Shown here: piece after piece, positions 52,058 to 61,099 of the stretch | Layout of the letters: every line of letters begins with the position of its first letter | Numbering within the stretch: position 1 is the stretch's first letter | DNA from: Geodermatophilus sp. DSM 45219 | Lineage (GTDB): Bacteria; Actinomycetota; Actinomycetes; Mycobacteriales; Geodermatophilaceae | Assembly: GCF_900104025.1 (NCBI RefSeq) | Contig: NZ_FNIQ01000004.1 | Coordinates: forward strand, 496,001 to 560,000 | Length of the DNA: 64,000 nucleotides | Reading direction: 5' to 3' | Made by a program: the position numbers and the translations under genes | Notes under the pieces: generated by a model | Told to the model about the DNA's origin: nothing | Databases searched by the model: none | Seen by the model: the letters and a program-made list of their open reading frames with translations, nothing else

Positions 52058-53287
52058 GTGCCCATCCAGGATCCGTTCGTCGTCGTCGGTGCCGGACTGG
52101 CCGGCGCCAAGGCCGCCGAGACGCTGCGGGAGGAGGGGTTCGACGGGCCGGTCGTGCTCGTCGGCGCAGAACCCGAGCGGCCCTACGAGCGGCCGCCGCT
52201 GTCCAAGCAGTACCTGCTCGACCGCGCCGGCCGCGACAGTGCGTTCGTCCACGACGCCGGGTGGTACGCCGACCAGGACGTCGAGCTGCGCACCGGCGTC
52301 CGGGCCACCCGGCTGGACCCGGCCGCGCACCGGCTGACCCTGGACACGGGGGAGGAGATCGCCTACGCGCGGCTGCTGCTGGCCACCGGGGCCTCGGCCC
52401 GACGGCTCCCGGTGCCCGGCGCCGAGCTCGACGGCGTCCGGTACCTGCGCACCCTGGCCGACGCCGACCGGTTGAAGGCCGACCTCGCCGACGGCGGACG
52501 GCAGCTCGTGATCGTGGGTGCGGGCTGGATCGGGCTCGAGGTCGCGGCTGCCGCCCGCTCCCACGGCAACGCGGTGACCGTCGTCGAACCGCAACCCACG
52601 CCGCTGCACGCGGTGCTGGGTCAGCAGATGGGGGAGGTCTTCGCCCGCCTGCACCGGCAGCACGGCGTCGACGTGTTCACCGACACGACCGTGCGCGAGA
52701 TCCGCGGAGCCGACGGCCGGGCCGCCTCGGTGGTGACCGACCGGCACGCGGGGCTGCCCGCCGACCTGGTCGTCGTCGGCATCGGTGCCGTACCGCACAC
52801 CCACCTGGCGGCGTCGGCGGGCCTGGAGGTCGACAACGGTGTGGTCACCGACCACGCGCTGCGGACCTCCGCGCCGGACGTGTTCGCCGCAGGTGACGTG
52901 GCGGCGTCCTTCCGCCCGCTCTACGGCCGGCACGTCCGCGTCGAGCACTGGGCCAACGCGCTGCACGGCGGTCCGGCCGCGGCGCGGTCCATGCTCGGGC
53001 AGGACGTCGTCTTCGACCGGGTCCCCTACTTCTTCACCGACCAGTACGAGCTCGGCATGGAGTACTCGGGGCTCGCCGGTCCCGGCGACACGGTCGTCTG
53101 CCGCGGGGACCCCGACCGCGGGCCGTTCATCGCCTTCTGGATGGCCGACGGTCGCGTGACCGCCGGCATGAACGTGGACGTCTGGGACGTCACCGCGCCC
53201 ATCCAGCAGCTGATCCGGTCGCGGCGGCAGGTCCAGCCGGCCAGGCTCGCCGACCCGGACACCCCGCTGGAGCTGCTCGCGGGATAG
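52058..53287 (+). CDS. Ferredoxin/rubredoxin-type FAD reductase
   Basis: The 409-aa flavoprotein has FVVVGAGLAGAKAAETLREE (FAD), PYERPPLSKQYLLD, a second Rossmann motif QLVIVGAGWIGLEVAAAARS (NAD(P)) and APDVFAAGDVAASF; the C terminus ends like ferredoxin reductases of P450 and dioxygenase systems (HVRVEHWANALHGG). It passes electrons from NADH to a ferredoxin; no ferredoxin gene is adjacent. GTG at 52058, 21 bases after folE. Confidence 0.92.
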   Translation: MPIQDPFVVVGAGLAGAKAAETLREEGFDGPVVLVGAEPERPYERPPLSKQYLLDRAGRDSAFVHDAGWYADQDVELRTGVRATRLDPAAHRLTLDTGEEIAYARLLLATGASARRLPVPGAELDGVRYLRTLADADRLKADLADGGRQLVIVGAGWIGLEVAAAARSHGNAVTVVEPQPTPLHAVLGQQMGEVFARLHRQHGVDVFTDTTVREIRGADGRAASVVTDRHAGLPADLVVVGIGAVPHTHLAASAGLEVDNGVVTDHALRTSAPDVFAAGDVAASFRPLYGRHVRVEHWANALHGGPAAARSMLGQDVVFDRVPYFFTDQYELGMEYSGLAGPGDTVVCRGDPDRGPFIAFWMADGRVTAGMNVDVWDVTAPIQQLIRSRRQVQPARLADPDTPLELLAG

Positions 53288-53288
53288 G

Positions 53289-53305
53289 CCCCGGGCGTGC
53301 CGGGG
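53289..53305 (+). terminator. Short hairpin after the reductase gene
   Basis: CCCCGG (53289-53294) and CCGGGG (53300-53305) form a six-base stem around GCGTG, starting two bases after the stop codon. Confidence 0.45.
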
Positions 53306-53382
53306 TGCCGTCGTTCCCGCGCAGGAGGCAGGCTGGAGGCGACGTCACACCCCGGAAACGACTGGACGCGATCATGCCGAGC

Positions 53383-54723
53383 ATGGACCGACAGCAGGAG
53401 TTCGTCCTGCGCACCCTCGAGGAACGCGACATCCGCTTCGTGCGGCTGTGGTTCACCGACGTCTCCGGGTACCTCAAGGCCGTGGCCGTGGCCCCCGCCG
53501 AGATCGAGGCCGCCTTCGCGGAGGGCATCGGCTTCGACGGCTCGGCCATCGAGGGCTTCGCGCGGGTCTACGAGTCCGACATGCTCGCCAAGCCCGACCC
53601 CGGCACCTTCCAGGTGATGCCGTCGGCCAAGGGCGGCTCCAGCGACACCGCGCGGATGTTCTGCGACCTCACCACCCCCGACGGCTCGCCGTCCTGGGCC
53701 GACCCCCGGCACGTGCTGCGCCGGGCGCTGTCGAAGGCCGCCGAGATGGGCTTCACCTTCTACACCCACCCCGAGGTCGAGTTCTTCCTGCTCAAGGACC
53801 AGCCCGGCGACGGCAGCCCGCCCGAGCCCGCCGACAACGGCGGCTACTTCGACCTGTCCACGCACAACGTCGCCCACGACTTCCGCCGCGAGGCGGTCTT
53901 CGCCCTGGAGGCGATGGGCATCTCGGTGGAGTTCAGCCACCACGAGGTCGCGCCGGGCCAGCAGGAGATCGACCTGCGCTACGCCGACGCGCTGTCGATG
54001 GCCGACAACATCATGACGCTGCGGCACGTCGTCCGTGAGGTCGCGCTCGCCCAGCAGGTGCACGCCACGTTCATGCCCAAGCCGTTCACCGACCTGGCCG
54101 GCTCGGCGATGCACACCCACCTGTCGCTGTTCGAGGGCGACCGCAACGCCTTCCACGACCCGGCCGACCCGATGCGGCTGTCGGCCACCGGCAAGCAGTT
54201 CATCGCCGGACTGCTCGTCCACGCCCGGGAGTACACGGCCGTCACCAACCAGACGGTGAACTCCTACCGGCGGCTGCTGGCCGGCACCGAGGCGCCGACC
54301 GCGGCCACCTGGGGCCGGGCCAACCGGTCGGCGCTGGTCCGGCTGCCCTCCTACAAGCCGAACAAGGGCCAGTCGGCGCGGGTCGAGGTGCGCTCGCCTG
54401 ACTCCGCGTGCAACCCCTACCTCACCTTCGCCGTCCTGCTGGCCGCCGGGCTGCGCGGCATCGAGAAGGGCTACGAGCTCCCGCCGGAGGCCGAGGACGA
54501 CGTCTGGTCGCTCACCGACACCGAGCGCCGCGCCGCCGGCTACGAGGACCTCCCGGTCTCCCTCGGCGAGGCGCTCACCGCGATGCAGGGCAGCGAACTG
54601 GTCGCCGAGGCCCTGGGCGAGCACGTCTTCGAGTTCTTCCTGCGCAACAAGTGGGCCGAGTTCAACGCCTACCGGCAGAACGTGACCCCCTGGGAGCTCA
54701 AGCGCTACCTCCCCGGCCTCTGA
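53383..54723 (+). CDS. glnA2: Glutamine synthetase, GlnA2 type
   Basis: The 446-aa enzyme is the same length as mycobacterial GlnA2 and starts MDRQQEFVLRTLEERDIRFV, very like it. Motifs: GFDGSAIEGFARVYESDM, PEVEFFLL, KPFTDLAGSAMHTHLSLFEG (metal/ammonia), NSYRRLLAGTEAPTAATWGR and VEVRSPDSACNPYL. The Tyr adenylylation loop of GlnA1 is replaced here. ATG at 53383 is used over the in-frame ATG at 53374. Confidence 0.94.
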   Translation: MDRQQEFVLRTLEERDIRFVRLWFTDVSGYLKAVAVAPAEIEAAFAEGIGFDGSAIEGFARVYESDMLAKPDPGTFQVMPSAKGGSSDTARMFCDLTTPDGSPSWADPRHVLRRALSKAAEMGFTFYTHPEVEFFLLKDQPGDGSPPEPADNGGYFDLSTHNVAHDFRREAVFALEAMGISVEFSHHEVAPGQQEIDLRYADALSMADNIMTLRHVVREVALAQQVHATFMPKPFTDLAGSAMHTHLSLFEGDRNAFHDPADPMRLSATGKQFIAGLLVHAREYTAVTNQTVNSYRRLLAGTEAPTAATWGRANRSALVRLPSYKPNKGQSARVEVRSPDSACNPYLTFAVLLAAGLRGIEKGYELPPEAEDDVWSLTDTERRAAGYEDLPVSLGEALTAMQGSELVAEALGEHVFEFFLRNKWAEFNAYRQNVTPWELKRYLPGL

Positions 54724-54725
54724 GT

Positions 54726-54745
54726 GCCTTTATCGCGATAATGGC
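54726..54745. terminator. 20-bp near-perfect palindrome after glnA2
   Basis: GCCTTTATCG / CGATAATGGC pair with one mismatch, starting three bases after the stop, as the palindrome at 37719 does. It contains TCGCGA in the middle. Confidence 0.6.
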
Positions 54746-54788
54746 GGTGAGCGGGGGATGGTGGGCTGCGCGAACTACGCTCGGCGCC

Positions 54789-55541
54789 GTGTCCGGCCAG
54801 CTTGCCCGCCTGCTCGTCGTCGTCCCCTCGGAGACCGATCCGCCCGCCCGGCTCGGGGCGTGGCTGGCGCAGGCCGGACTGGAGCTCGACGAGCGCCGGC
54901 CCGGAGCCGGCGACGACCTGCCCGCGACGCTCGACGAGTTCGACGGACTGCTCGTCCTGGGCGGGCCGCAGTCGGCGATGGACGACGAGGCGACCAGCCC
55001 GGAGCTCGTCGGCGTCCGCCGGCTGCTGGCGCAGGCGCTCGAGGCCGACGTCCCCACCCTGGCCGTCTGCCTGGGCGCGCAGCTGCTCGCCGAGGTCGGG
55101 GGCGGGCGGGTGCGGAAGGGGGTCGACGGGCCGGAGGTCGGCGCCACCCTCGTCGCCAAGCGCGACGCCGCCGACCGCGACCCGCTGTTCGGCCCGCTGC
55201 CGATGACCCCGGACGTCATCCAGTTCCACCACGACGAGATCGCCGAGCTGCCCCGCGGGGCGACCCTGCTGGCCAGCAACCCGGCCTATCCCCACCAGGC
55301 CTTCCGCGTGGGCCGGCGCGTCTACGGCGTGCAGTTCCACATCGAGACGACGCCGGAGATCGTCGAGGAGTGGGCCACCCGCGACGTCGTGGGCGTGGCC
55401 GCCAGCCCCTTCGACCGGGAGACCATCTGCGCCCGCGCCGCCGCGGTGCACCCGGACCTGGAGGAGGTGTGGGCGCCGTTCGCCGGCCGGTTCGCCGAGC
55501 TGGTGCGCACCACCGCCCGGACCGGAGCCGGTGCGGCGTGA
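54789..55541 (+). CDS. Class I glutamine amidotransferase (GuaA-like)
   Basis: The 250-aa protein has the catalytic triad of class I GATases: Cys in PTLAVCLGAQLLAEVGGGRV and His/Glu in YGVQFHIETTPEIVEEW, plus FDGLLVLGGPQSAMDDE for the oxyanion hole. It is a stand-alone amidase domain; the acceptor is unknown. It lies between glnA2 and glnE and overlaps glnE by four bases (GTGA), which suggests a link with glutamine use. GTG at 54789. Confidence 0.9.
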   Translation: MSGQLARLLVVVPSETDPPARLGAWLAQAGLELDERRPGAGDDLPATLDEFDGLLVLGGPQSAMDDEATSPELVGVRRLLAQALEADVPTLAVCLGAQLLAEVGGGRVRKGVDGPEVGATLVAKRDAADRDPLFGPLPMTPDVIQFHHDEIAELPRGATLLASNPAYPHQAFRVGRRVYGVQFHIETTPEIVEEWATRDVVGVAASPFDRETICARAAAVHPDLEEVWAPFAGRFAELVRTTARTGAGAA

Positions 55542-58500
55542 CCAGCGCGCCGGAGGTCCCGCGCCGGGCCGTCGTCCGGCTGGTGCGGTTCGGGTTCGTC
55601 GACGGCGAGCGGGCCGCCCGCCTGCTGTCCGAGCCCGCGATGGGGCTGTGGGACCTCGAGCGCAACGAGCCCGCCGACCCCGAGGCCGGCCCGGTCGTCT
55701 CCGCGCTGGCCCGCACCGGCGACCCCGACCTCGCCGTCCGCTCGCTGCGCCGGCTGGTCGAGTCCCTCGACGCCGCCGACCCCGGCGGCGGGTCGGCCGC
55801 CGCGCTGCTGGCCCGGCTGCGCGGCTCGGCGCTGCTGCGCTCCCGGCTGCTCGCCGTGCTGGGCGCCAGCTCCGGCCTGGCCGACCACCTGGCGGCCAAC
55901 CCCGGCGACTGGACCGTCCTCGACAGTGACGGCAGCGGCCCGACCCGGCCCACGCCGCAGGCGCTGGAGCGGCAGATGCTGGTCGCCGTCGGCGCCGACT
56001 CCGACGACCCGCCGTGGGGGGTGCGGCTGGGCAGGGCGGCGCCGGACGCGGGCCCACAGCGCGTCGCCGACCTCCGGCTGGCCTACCGGCGGGCCATCCT
56101 CTCGGTCGCCGGCCGCGACCTCGGCGAGGGCCTGGCCGCCGAGGACGTCGCCGCCGAGCTGGCCGACATCGCCGGCGCCGTCCTCACCGCGGGGCTCGCG
56201 CTGGCCGTCGCCGAGCAGCCCGCCGACGCCGCGCCCTGCCGGCTGGCGGTGATCGCGCTGGGGAAGACCGGTGGCCGGGAGCTCAACTACGTCAGCGACG
56301 TCGACGTCGTCTTCGTCGCCGAGCCGGTCGACCCGTCCGGCCGGACCGGTTCGGAGGTCGACGCCGGCCCCGCGGTGAAGAGCGCGACCCGCGTGGCCGC
56401 GGCGCTGATGCGGATCTGCCACGAGGCGGCCTGGGAGGTCGACGCGGCGCTGCGCCCCGAGGGCAAGGCCGGTGCGCTGGTGCGCACGCTGGCCAACCAC
56501 GCGGCCTACTACCGCAGCTGGGCGAGCACCTGGGAGTTCCAGGCGCTGCTGAAGATGCGTCCGGTCGCCGGCGACCCCGACCTCGGCCGGGCCTACGTCG
56601 AGGAGCTGTTCCCGCTGGTCTGGGAGGCCGGCGAGCGGCCCGGCTTCGTCGCCGAGGTGCAGGCCATGCGCCGGCGGGTGCTGGACAACATCCCCCCGGC
56701 CCAGGCCGAGCGCGAGCTCAAGCTCGGCCGCGGCGGGCTGCGCGACGTCGAGTTCGCCGTCCAGCTGCTGCAGCTGGTGCACGGCCGGGTCGACGTCCGG
56801 CTGCGGGTGGGCGGCACCCTGCCGGCGCTGCACGCGCTGCGCGCCGGCGGCTACGTCGGCCGGGAGGACGCCGACACCCTCATCGCCTCCTACCGGTTCC
56901 TGCGCACCGTGGAGCACCGGCTCCAGCTGCTCCGGCTGCGCCGCACCCACCTGCTGCCCACCGACGAGCAGCAGCTGCGCTGGCTGGCCCGCTCGCTGGG
57001 CTACAAGCCCGACCACCGCGGGGACGCCGTCGCCGTGCTGGACGCCGAGCTGTCGCTGCACACCCGCGAGGTGCGCCGGCTGCACGAGAAGCTCTTCTAC
57101 CGGCCGCTGCTGTCGGCGGTGGCGAAGGTGCCGCCGGAGGCCGCGCAGCTGGGCTCCAAGGCCGCCGGGGACTGGTTGCGCGCCCTCGGCTTCGCCGACC
57201 CCGACGGCGCGCTGCGGCACATGGCCGCGCTCACCGGCGGGGTGTCCCGGTCGGCGTCGATGCAGAAGTACCTGCTGCCGGTGGTGCTGCAGACCCTCGC
57301 CGACTGCGCGGACCCCGACGCCGGCCTGCTGGCCTACCGCAAGGTCAGCGAGGCCCTCGGCGGCAACCAGTGGTACCTGCGGCTGCTGCGTGACGAGGGG
57401 CAGGTCGCCGAGCGGCTGGCCGCGCTGCTGGGCTCCAGCCAGTACCTCGCCGCGCTGCTGACCCGCACGCCCGAGGCGCTGCGGATCCTCGCCGACGACG
57501 ACGAGCTGCGCCCGCGCACCGCCGAGGCGCTGACCCGGGCGTGGCGGCAGGCGGCCGGGCGCGCCGCGGACCCCACCGCCGGCATCCGGGTACTCCGCGG
57601 GCTGCGCCGGCACGAGCTGCTGCGGGTCGCCGCCGCCGACCTGCTGGGCCTGCTGGACGTCGAGCAGGTCGGGCGGGCGCTCACCGACATCGCCGTCGCC
57701 ATGCTGCAGGTCGGCCTGGACGTCGCGATCCGGGCGCACGCCGCCGAGGCCGGCACCGCACCCGGCGACCTGCCGACCGATCTCGCCGTCATCGGCTTGG
57801 GCCGGCTCGGCGGCGGCGAGATGGCCTACGGCTCGGACGCCGACGTGCTGTTCGTGCACCGGCCGAAGCAGGGTGCGGAGGACGGGAAGGCGACCGCGGC
57901 GGCCAACGCCGTGGCGCACACGCTGCGCCGGCTGCTCGGCGAGCCGGCGCCCGACCCCGCCTTCGAGGTGGACGCCGACCTGCGGCCGGAGGGCCGGCAG
58001 GGCGCGCTGGTGCGCTCGCTGGACTCCTACCGCGAGTACTACGACCGCTGGATGTCGGTCTGGGAGGTGCAGGCGCTGCTGCGCGCCGTGCCGGTGGCCG
58101 GCGACGAGGCCCTCGGGACGGCGTTCACCGAGCTGGTCGACCCGATCCGCTACCCGGCCGGCGGGATCTCCGCCGAGCAGGTCGCCGAGATCCGCCGGAT
58201 CAAGGCCCGGGTCGAGCGCGAGCGGCTGCCGCGCGGCGCGGACCCCACGACGCACACCAAGCTCGGCCGCGGTGGTCTGGCCGACGTCGAGTGGACCGTC
58301 CAGCTGCTGCAGCTCGAGCACGCCGCGGAGCGCCCGCAGCTGCGGGTGACCTCGACCGTGGCGGCGCTGACCGCGCTGCGCGAGGCCGGGCTGCTCACCG
58401 GCGACCAGGCCGGGGCGCTGCAGCGGGCGTGGGAGCTGGCCAGCCGGGCCCGCAACGCGGTCTTCCTCGTCCGCGGCCGGCCGAGCGACCAGCTGCCCCG

Positions 58501-58654
58501 TCCGGGCGTCGAGCTGGGCGGCGTCGCGCGGGCCAGCGGCTACGGCCCCGACGCCGACCCCGGCCAGTTCCTCGACGACTACCGGCGGGCCACCCGGCAG
58601 GCGCGCGGCGTCGTGGAGCAGGTCTTCTACGGCCAGCCGCCGACCGGCTCCTGA
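55538..58654 (+). CDS. glnE: Bifunctional glutamine synthetase adenylyltransferase/deadenylase
   Basis: The 1038-aa protein switches glutamine synthetase off by adding AMP and on by phosphorolysis. Two nucleotidyltransferase domains show: VIALGKTGGRELNYVSDVDV (deadenylation half) and VIGLGRLGGGEMAYGSDADV (adenylation half), each with the G-G-x(8)-D-x-D pattern, and each followed by DAALRPEGKAGALVRTL or DADLRPEGRQGALVRSL and KLGRGGL.DVE (ELKLGRGGLRDVEFAVQLLQ, TKLGRGGLADVEWTVQLLQ). Its GlnA1 target is not in the window. Confidence 0.97.
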   Translation: MTSAPEVPRRAVVRLVRFGFVDGERAARLLSEPAMGLWDLERNEPADPEAGPVVSALARTGDPDLAVRSLRRLVESLDAADPGGGSAAALLARLRGSALLRSRLLAVLGASSGLADHLAANPGDWTVLDSDGSGPTRPTPQALERQMLVAVGADSDDPPWGVRLGRAAPDAGPQRVADLRLAYRRAILSVAGRDLGEGLAAEDVAAELADIAGAVLTAGLALAVAEQPADAAPCRLAVIALGKTGGRELNYVSDVDVVFVAEPVDPSGRTGSEVDAGPAVKSATRVAAALMRICHEAAWEVDAALRPEGKAGALVRTLANHAAYYRSWASTWEFQALLKMRPVAGDPDLGRAYVEELFPLVWEAGERPGFVAEVQAMRRRVLDNIPPAQAERELKLGRGGLRDVEFAVQLLQLVHGRVDVRLRVGGTLPALHALRAGGYVGREDADTLIASYRFLRTVEHRLQLLRLRRTHLLPTDEQQLRWLARSLGYKPDHRGDAVAVLDAELSLHTREVRRLHEKLFYRPLLSAVAKVPPEAAQLGSKAAGDWLRALGFADPDGALRHMAALTGGVSRSASMQKYLLPVVLQTLADCADPDAGLLAYRKVSEALGGNQWYLRLLRDEGQVAERLAALLGSSQYLAALLTRTPEALRILADDDELRPRTAEALTRAWRQAAGRAADPTAGIRVLRGLRRHELLRVAAADLLGLLDVEQVGRALTDIAVAMLQVGLDVAIRAHAAEAGTAPGDLPTDLAVIGLGRLGGGEMAYGSDADVLFVHRPKQGAEDGKATAAANAVAHTLRRLLGEPAPDPAFEVDADLRPEGRQGALVRSLDSYREYYDRWMSVWEVQALLRAVPVAGDEALGTAFTELVDPIRYPAGGISAEQVAEIRRIKARVERERLPRGADPTTHTKLGRGGLADVEWTVQLLQLEHAAERPQLRVTSTVAALTALREAGLLTGDQAGALQRAWELASRARNAVFLVRGRPSDQLPRPGVELGGVARASGYGPDADPGQFLDDYRRATRQARGVVEQVFYGQPPTGS

Positions 58655-58657
58655 CCG

Positions 58658-59011
58658 ATGGGTGTGCCGACCGCCCCGCCGGGGCAGGGGAGGGGGGTGT
58701 CGCAGCCCGCCGCCGCTCCCGACCCGATCGAGGACCCCGCCCCGTCCACCGCGGGCGGTGCCACCATCACGCCCTACCGCGACGGGCCGCTCATCGTCCG
58801 CGGCGACTTCCGGCTGCTCGACCAGGACGGCGCCGAGATCGACCCGGGCCGCGAGACGATCGCGCTGTGCCGCTGCGGCAAGTCCGGCATCAAGCCCTTC
58901 TGCGACGGCTCGCACAAGCGGGCCGGGTTCTCGGCCCCGAGCGCGCCGAGCCGGCCGCGCCCGGCCGCCCGGATCCTGCGGCAGGGTCCCGAGGGGGACC
59001 CCGCTCGCTAG
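58658..59011 (+). CDS. CDGSH iron-sulfur domain protein
   Basis: The 117-aa product has the CDGSH motif CRCGKSGIKPFCDGSHKR (three Cys and one His for a 2Fe-2S cluster) after a Pro-rich N terminus. Single-CDGSH actinobacterial proteins are redox or iron-handling proteins without a defined reaction. ATG at 58658 or GTG at 58697. It is convergent with the diiron enzyme gene, an arrangement I associate with functional pairing. Confidence 0.9.
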   Translation: MGVPTAPPGQGRGVSQPAAAPDPIEDPAPSTAGGATITPYRDGPLIVRGDFRLLDQDGAEIDPGRETIALCRCGKSGIKPFCDGSHKRAGFSAPSAPSRPRPAARILRQGPEGDPAR

Positions 59012-59020
59012 CCCGGGGAC

Positions 59021-59073
59021 GGCCCCCTGCAGGGTCCCGCCGCGAGCCTGCGAGTGGTGGGGGGCAGGGGGTC
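59021..59073. repeat. 53-bp repeat at convergent gene ends, copy 2
   Basis: The second copy of the repeat at 47758 (50 of 53 bases identical). It fills the gap between the CDGSH gene stop and the diiron enzyme stop (59079). Confidence 0.85.
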
Positions 59074-59078
59074 CTCTT

Positions 59079-60089
59079 TCAGGCGGCGACCGGAGCCCGC
59101 CCGCGCAGCGCTGAGCCGCCGGACTCCCAGGCGCCCAGCAGGTGGGCGGCGGCCAGCCCGTCCATCGCCAGCGAGCACGCGGCCCCGAAGAGCACGTCGG
59201 CGGCCAGCTCGGGCTCCTCGGCGACCAGCGAGCCGCACATGTCCACCGAGGCGATCTGCTCGTGGACGGCGTCGGCCTCGACGTGCTCGTCGTAGAAGAC
59301 CGTCGTCGCCCCGCGGAAGCCCAGCCGGCGCAACCCGGCCGAGTAGCGGCGGGAGGGCTCGGAGGAGGTCATCTCCACGCAGGCCAGGTGGCCGAGCGCG
59401 GCGCCCCGCCAGCGGCGGTGCAGACCGAACAGCGACATGGTGTTGACCGAGGCGAAGGCGGCAGCGGGGGCGTCGTCCCAGAGGGCGCCGTAGCCGGCGT
59501 CCAGATCGAGGTCGCGCATCATCCCGGCGAACAGCTCGCTGTGCATCCGCTCCGGGGCGCCGCCGCCGTACTCGTCGGCCTGGATCTCCACCATCGCGGC
59601 CTTGGTCCGCCCCGACAGCCGGGGGACGGCGAAGGTGTGCGGGTCGGCCTCCTTGAGGTGGTACACCGACCGCAGCGTGAGGTACTCCCGCCACTGCTCC
59701 AGCGACCCGGTGCGCGACATGTACGACGACAGCGAGGGGCCGTCGTCGGCGGCGATCAGGGCGGTGAGCTGCCGGTCGACCGGCTCGTCGGTCACCGCGA
59801 GGTCGCCGACCAGGCCGCGCAGCGCCGCGGTGTGCGCCCGCTCCAGGTGCGCGCGCAGGCGCAGCAGGTCCGGATCCCACTCCCAGTCCTCGTCGACGCC
59901 GTCGAAGCCGCGGTAGTGCAGCTCGTAGCAGATCGCGAGGGCGAGCTGGAGGTCGTCGTCGGTGAGCGGGTCGGTCGCGGCGGCCGCCGTCCGCTCCGCC
60001 AGCTCGGCGGTCGCGGGCGACAGCGTGCCGGCGCTGAGGTCGGTGCACAGGGCGTCGGTCAGGGGGCCCCGGGGCTCGGGCAGGCGCAT
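59079..60089 (-). CDS. Haem-oxygenase-fold iron-containing redox enzyme
   Basis: The 336-aa helical protein fits the iron-containing redox enzyme (HDO) family: CYELHYRGFDGVDEDWEWDP, ADEYGGGAPERMHSELFAGM, AALGHLACVEMTSSEPSRRY and TVFYDEHVEADAVHEQIA, with Glu and His sets that could bind two iron ions. Such enzymes oxidise fatty acids or amino acids using oxygen in other systems; the substrate here is unknown. GTG/ATG choice: ATG at 60089. Confidence 0.88.
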   Translation of the reverse strand: MRLPEPRGPLTDALCTDLSAGTLSPATAELAERTAAAATDPLTDDDLQLALAICYELHYRGFDGVDEDWEWDPDLLRLRAHLERAHTAALRGLVGDLAVTDEPVDRQLTALIAADDGPSLSSYMSRTGSLEQWREYLTLRSVYHLKEADPHTFAVPRLSGRTKAAMVEIQADEYGGGAPERMHSELFAGMMRDLDLDAGYGALWDDAPAAAFASVNTMSLFGLHRRWRGAALGHLACVEMTSSEPSRRYSAGLRRLGFRGATTVFYDEHVEADAVHEQIASVDMCGSLVAEEPELAADVLFGAACSLAMDGLAAAHLLGAWESGGSALRGRAPVAA

Positions 60090-60163
60090 CCCCCGCCCAT
60101 GCCCACGACCGGCCCGTTCGATGCGTGTGCGCGTGCAACGTCGCCCGTGGGTAGGACCTGGGC

Positions 60164-61012
60164 ATGAGCACGAGCCCGGCCGGCCGCGTCGTCCTGGTCA
60201 CCGGCGGCAGCGCCGGCATCGGCCGCAGCACCGTCGCCCGGCTGTCCCGCGACGGCGCGCGGGTGGTGACCTGCGCCCGCGGCGGCGACCGGCTGGAGCG
60301 GGCCGTCGGCGGGCTGCCCGGGGTCAGCACGGTCGTGGCCGACGTCGCCGACGGGGCCGACCGCGCGCGGCTGCTCGACCGGGTCCTCGACGAGCACGGC
60401 CGGCTCGACGCCGTCGTCCTCAACGCCGGGCTGGGCTGGGCCGGCCTGGTCGAGGACATGCCCGGCGACGCCGTCGAGCGGCTGATCGGGCTCAACCTGA
60501 CCGGTGTCGTGGAGCTCACCCGGATCGCCCTGCCGCACCTGCTGGACGCCGCCGCCCGCCGGGGGCGGGCCGACGTCGTCACCGTCGCCTCGGTCGCGGC
60601 GTGGTCTCAGGTGCCGCCCCTGACGGTCTACTCGGCGACCAAGGCCGGGGTGCAGGGCTTCGTCACGGGGCTGCGGCGGGAGGTGACCGCCCGGGGCGTG
60701 CGGGTGCACACCGTCAACCCCGGCCCGGTGTCCACCGAGTGGCTGGCCCGCGGGCACGGCTCCCCGCCGGCGTCGGACGCCGACGCCCGGGGCCGGCTCT
60801 CCCGCGGGATCCGCCCGGACCGGGTCGCCGACCAGATCGCCCGCTGCCTGACCTCGCCGTGGTCGCGCACGGTCGCCGTCCCCCGCTGGACGGGCCTGGC
60901 CCGGCTGGGCGAGGTGCCGCCGGTGGACCGGCTGCTGGACCTGGTGCTCTCCCGGCAGGCCCACCGGATCCGACGGGTCGCCGCGCGGTCGGTGGAGCGG
61001 CGCACCGGCTGA
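60164..61012 (+). CDS. Short-chain dehydrogenase/reductase
   Basis: The 282-aa Rossmann enzyme has GRVVLVTGGSAGIGRSTVAR (NADP motif TGGSxGIG), LDAVVLNAGLGWAG (NAG), the catalytic Ser in VVTVASVAAWSQ and YSATK (Tyr and Lys). The extended C terminus (about 60 residues) is basic and membrane-adhesive. Substrate unknown. It is divergent from the diiron enzyme gene. Confidence 0.92.
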   Translation: MSTSPAGRVVLVTGGSAGIGRSTVARLSRDGARVVTCARGGDRLERAVGGLPGVSTVVADVADGADRARLLDRVLDEHGRLDAVVLNAGLGWAGLVEDMPGDAVERLIGLNLTGVVELTRIALPHLLDAAARRGRADVVTVASVAAWSQVPPLTVYSATKAGVQGFVTGLRREVTARGVRVHTVNPGPVSTEWLARGHGSPPASDADARGRLSRGIRPDRVADQIARCLTSPWSRTVAVPRWTGLARLGEVPPVDRLLDLVLSRQAHRIRRVAARSVERRTG

Positions 61013-61099
61013 CCCGGCCGCCGCCGTCGCGTTTCGGGAGGACTGCCCGCTGGGCAGGGGGAGGGGGTCCGTGCACCCGACCGGGAGGACGCCGAGACC

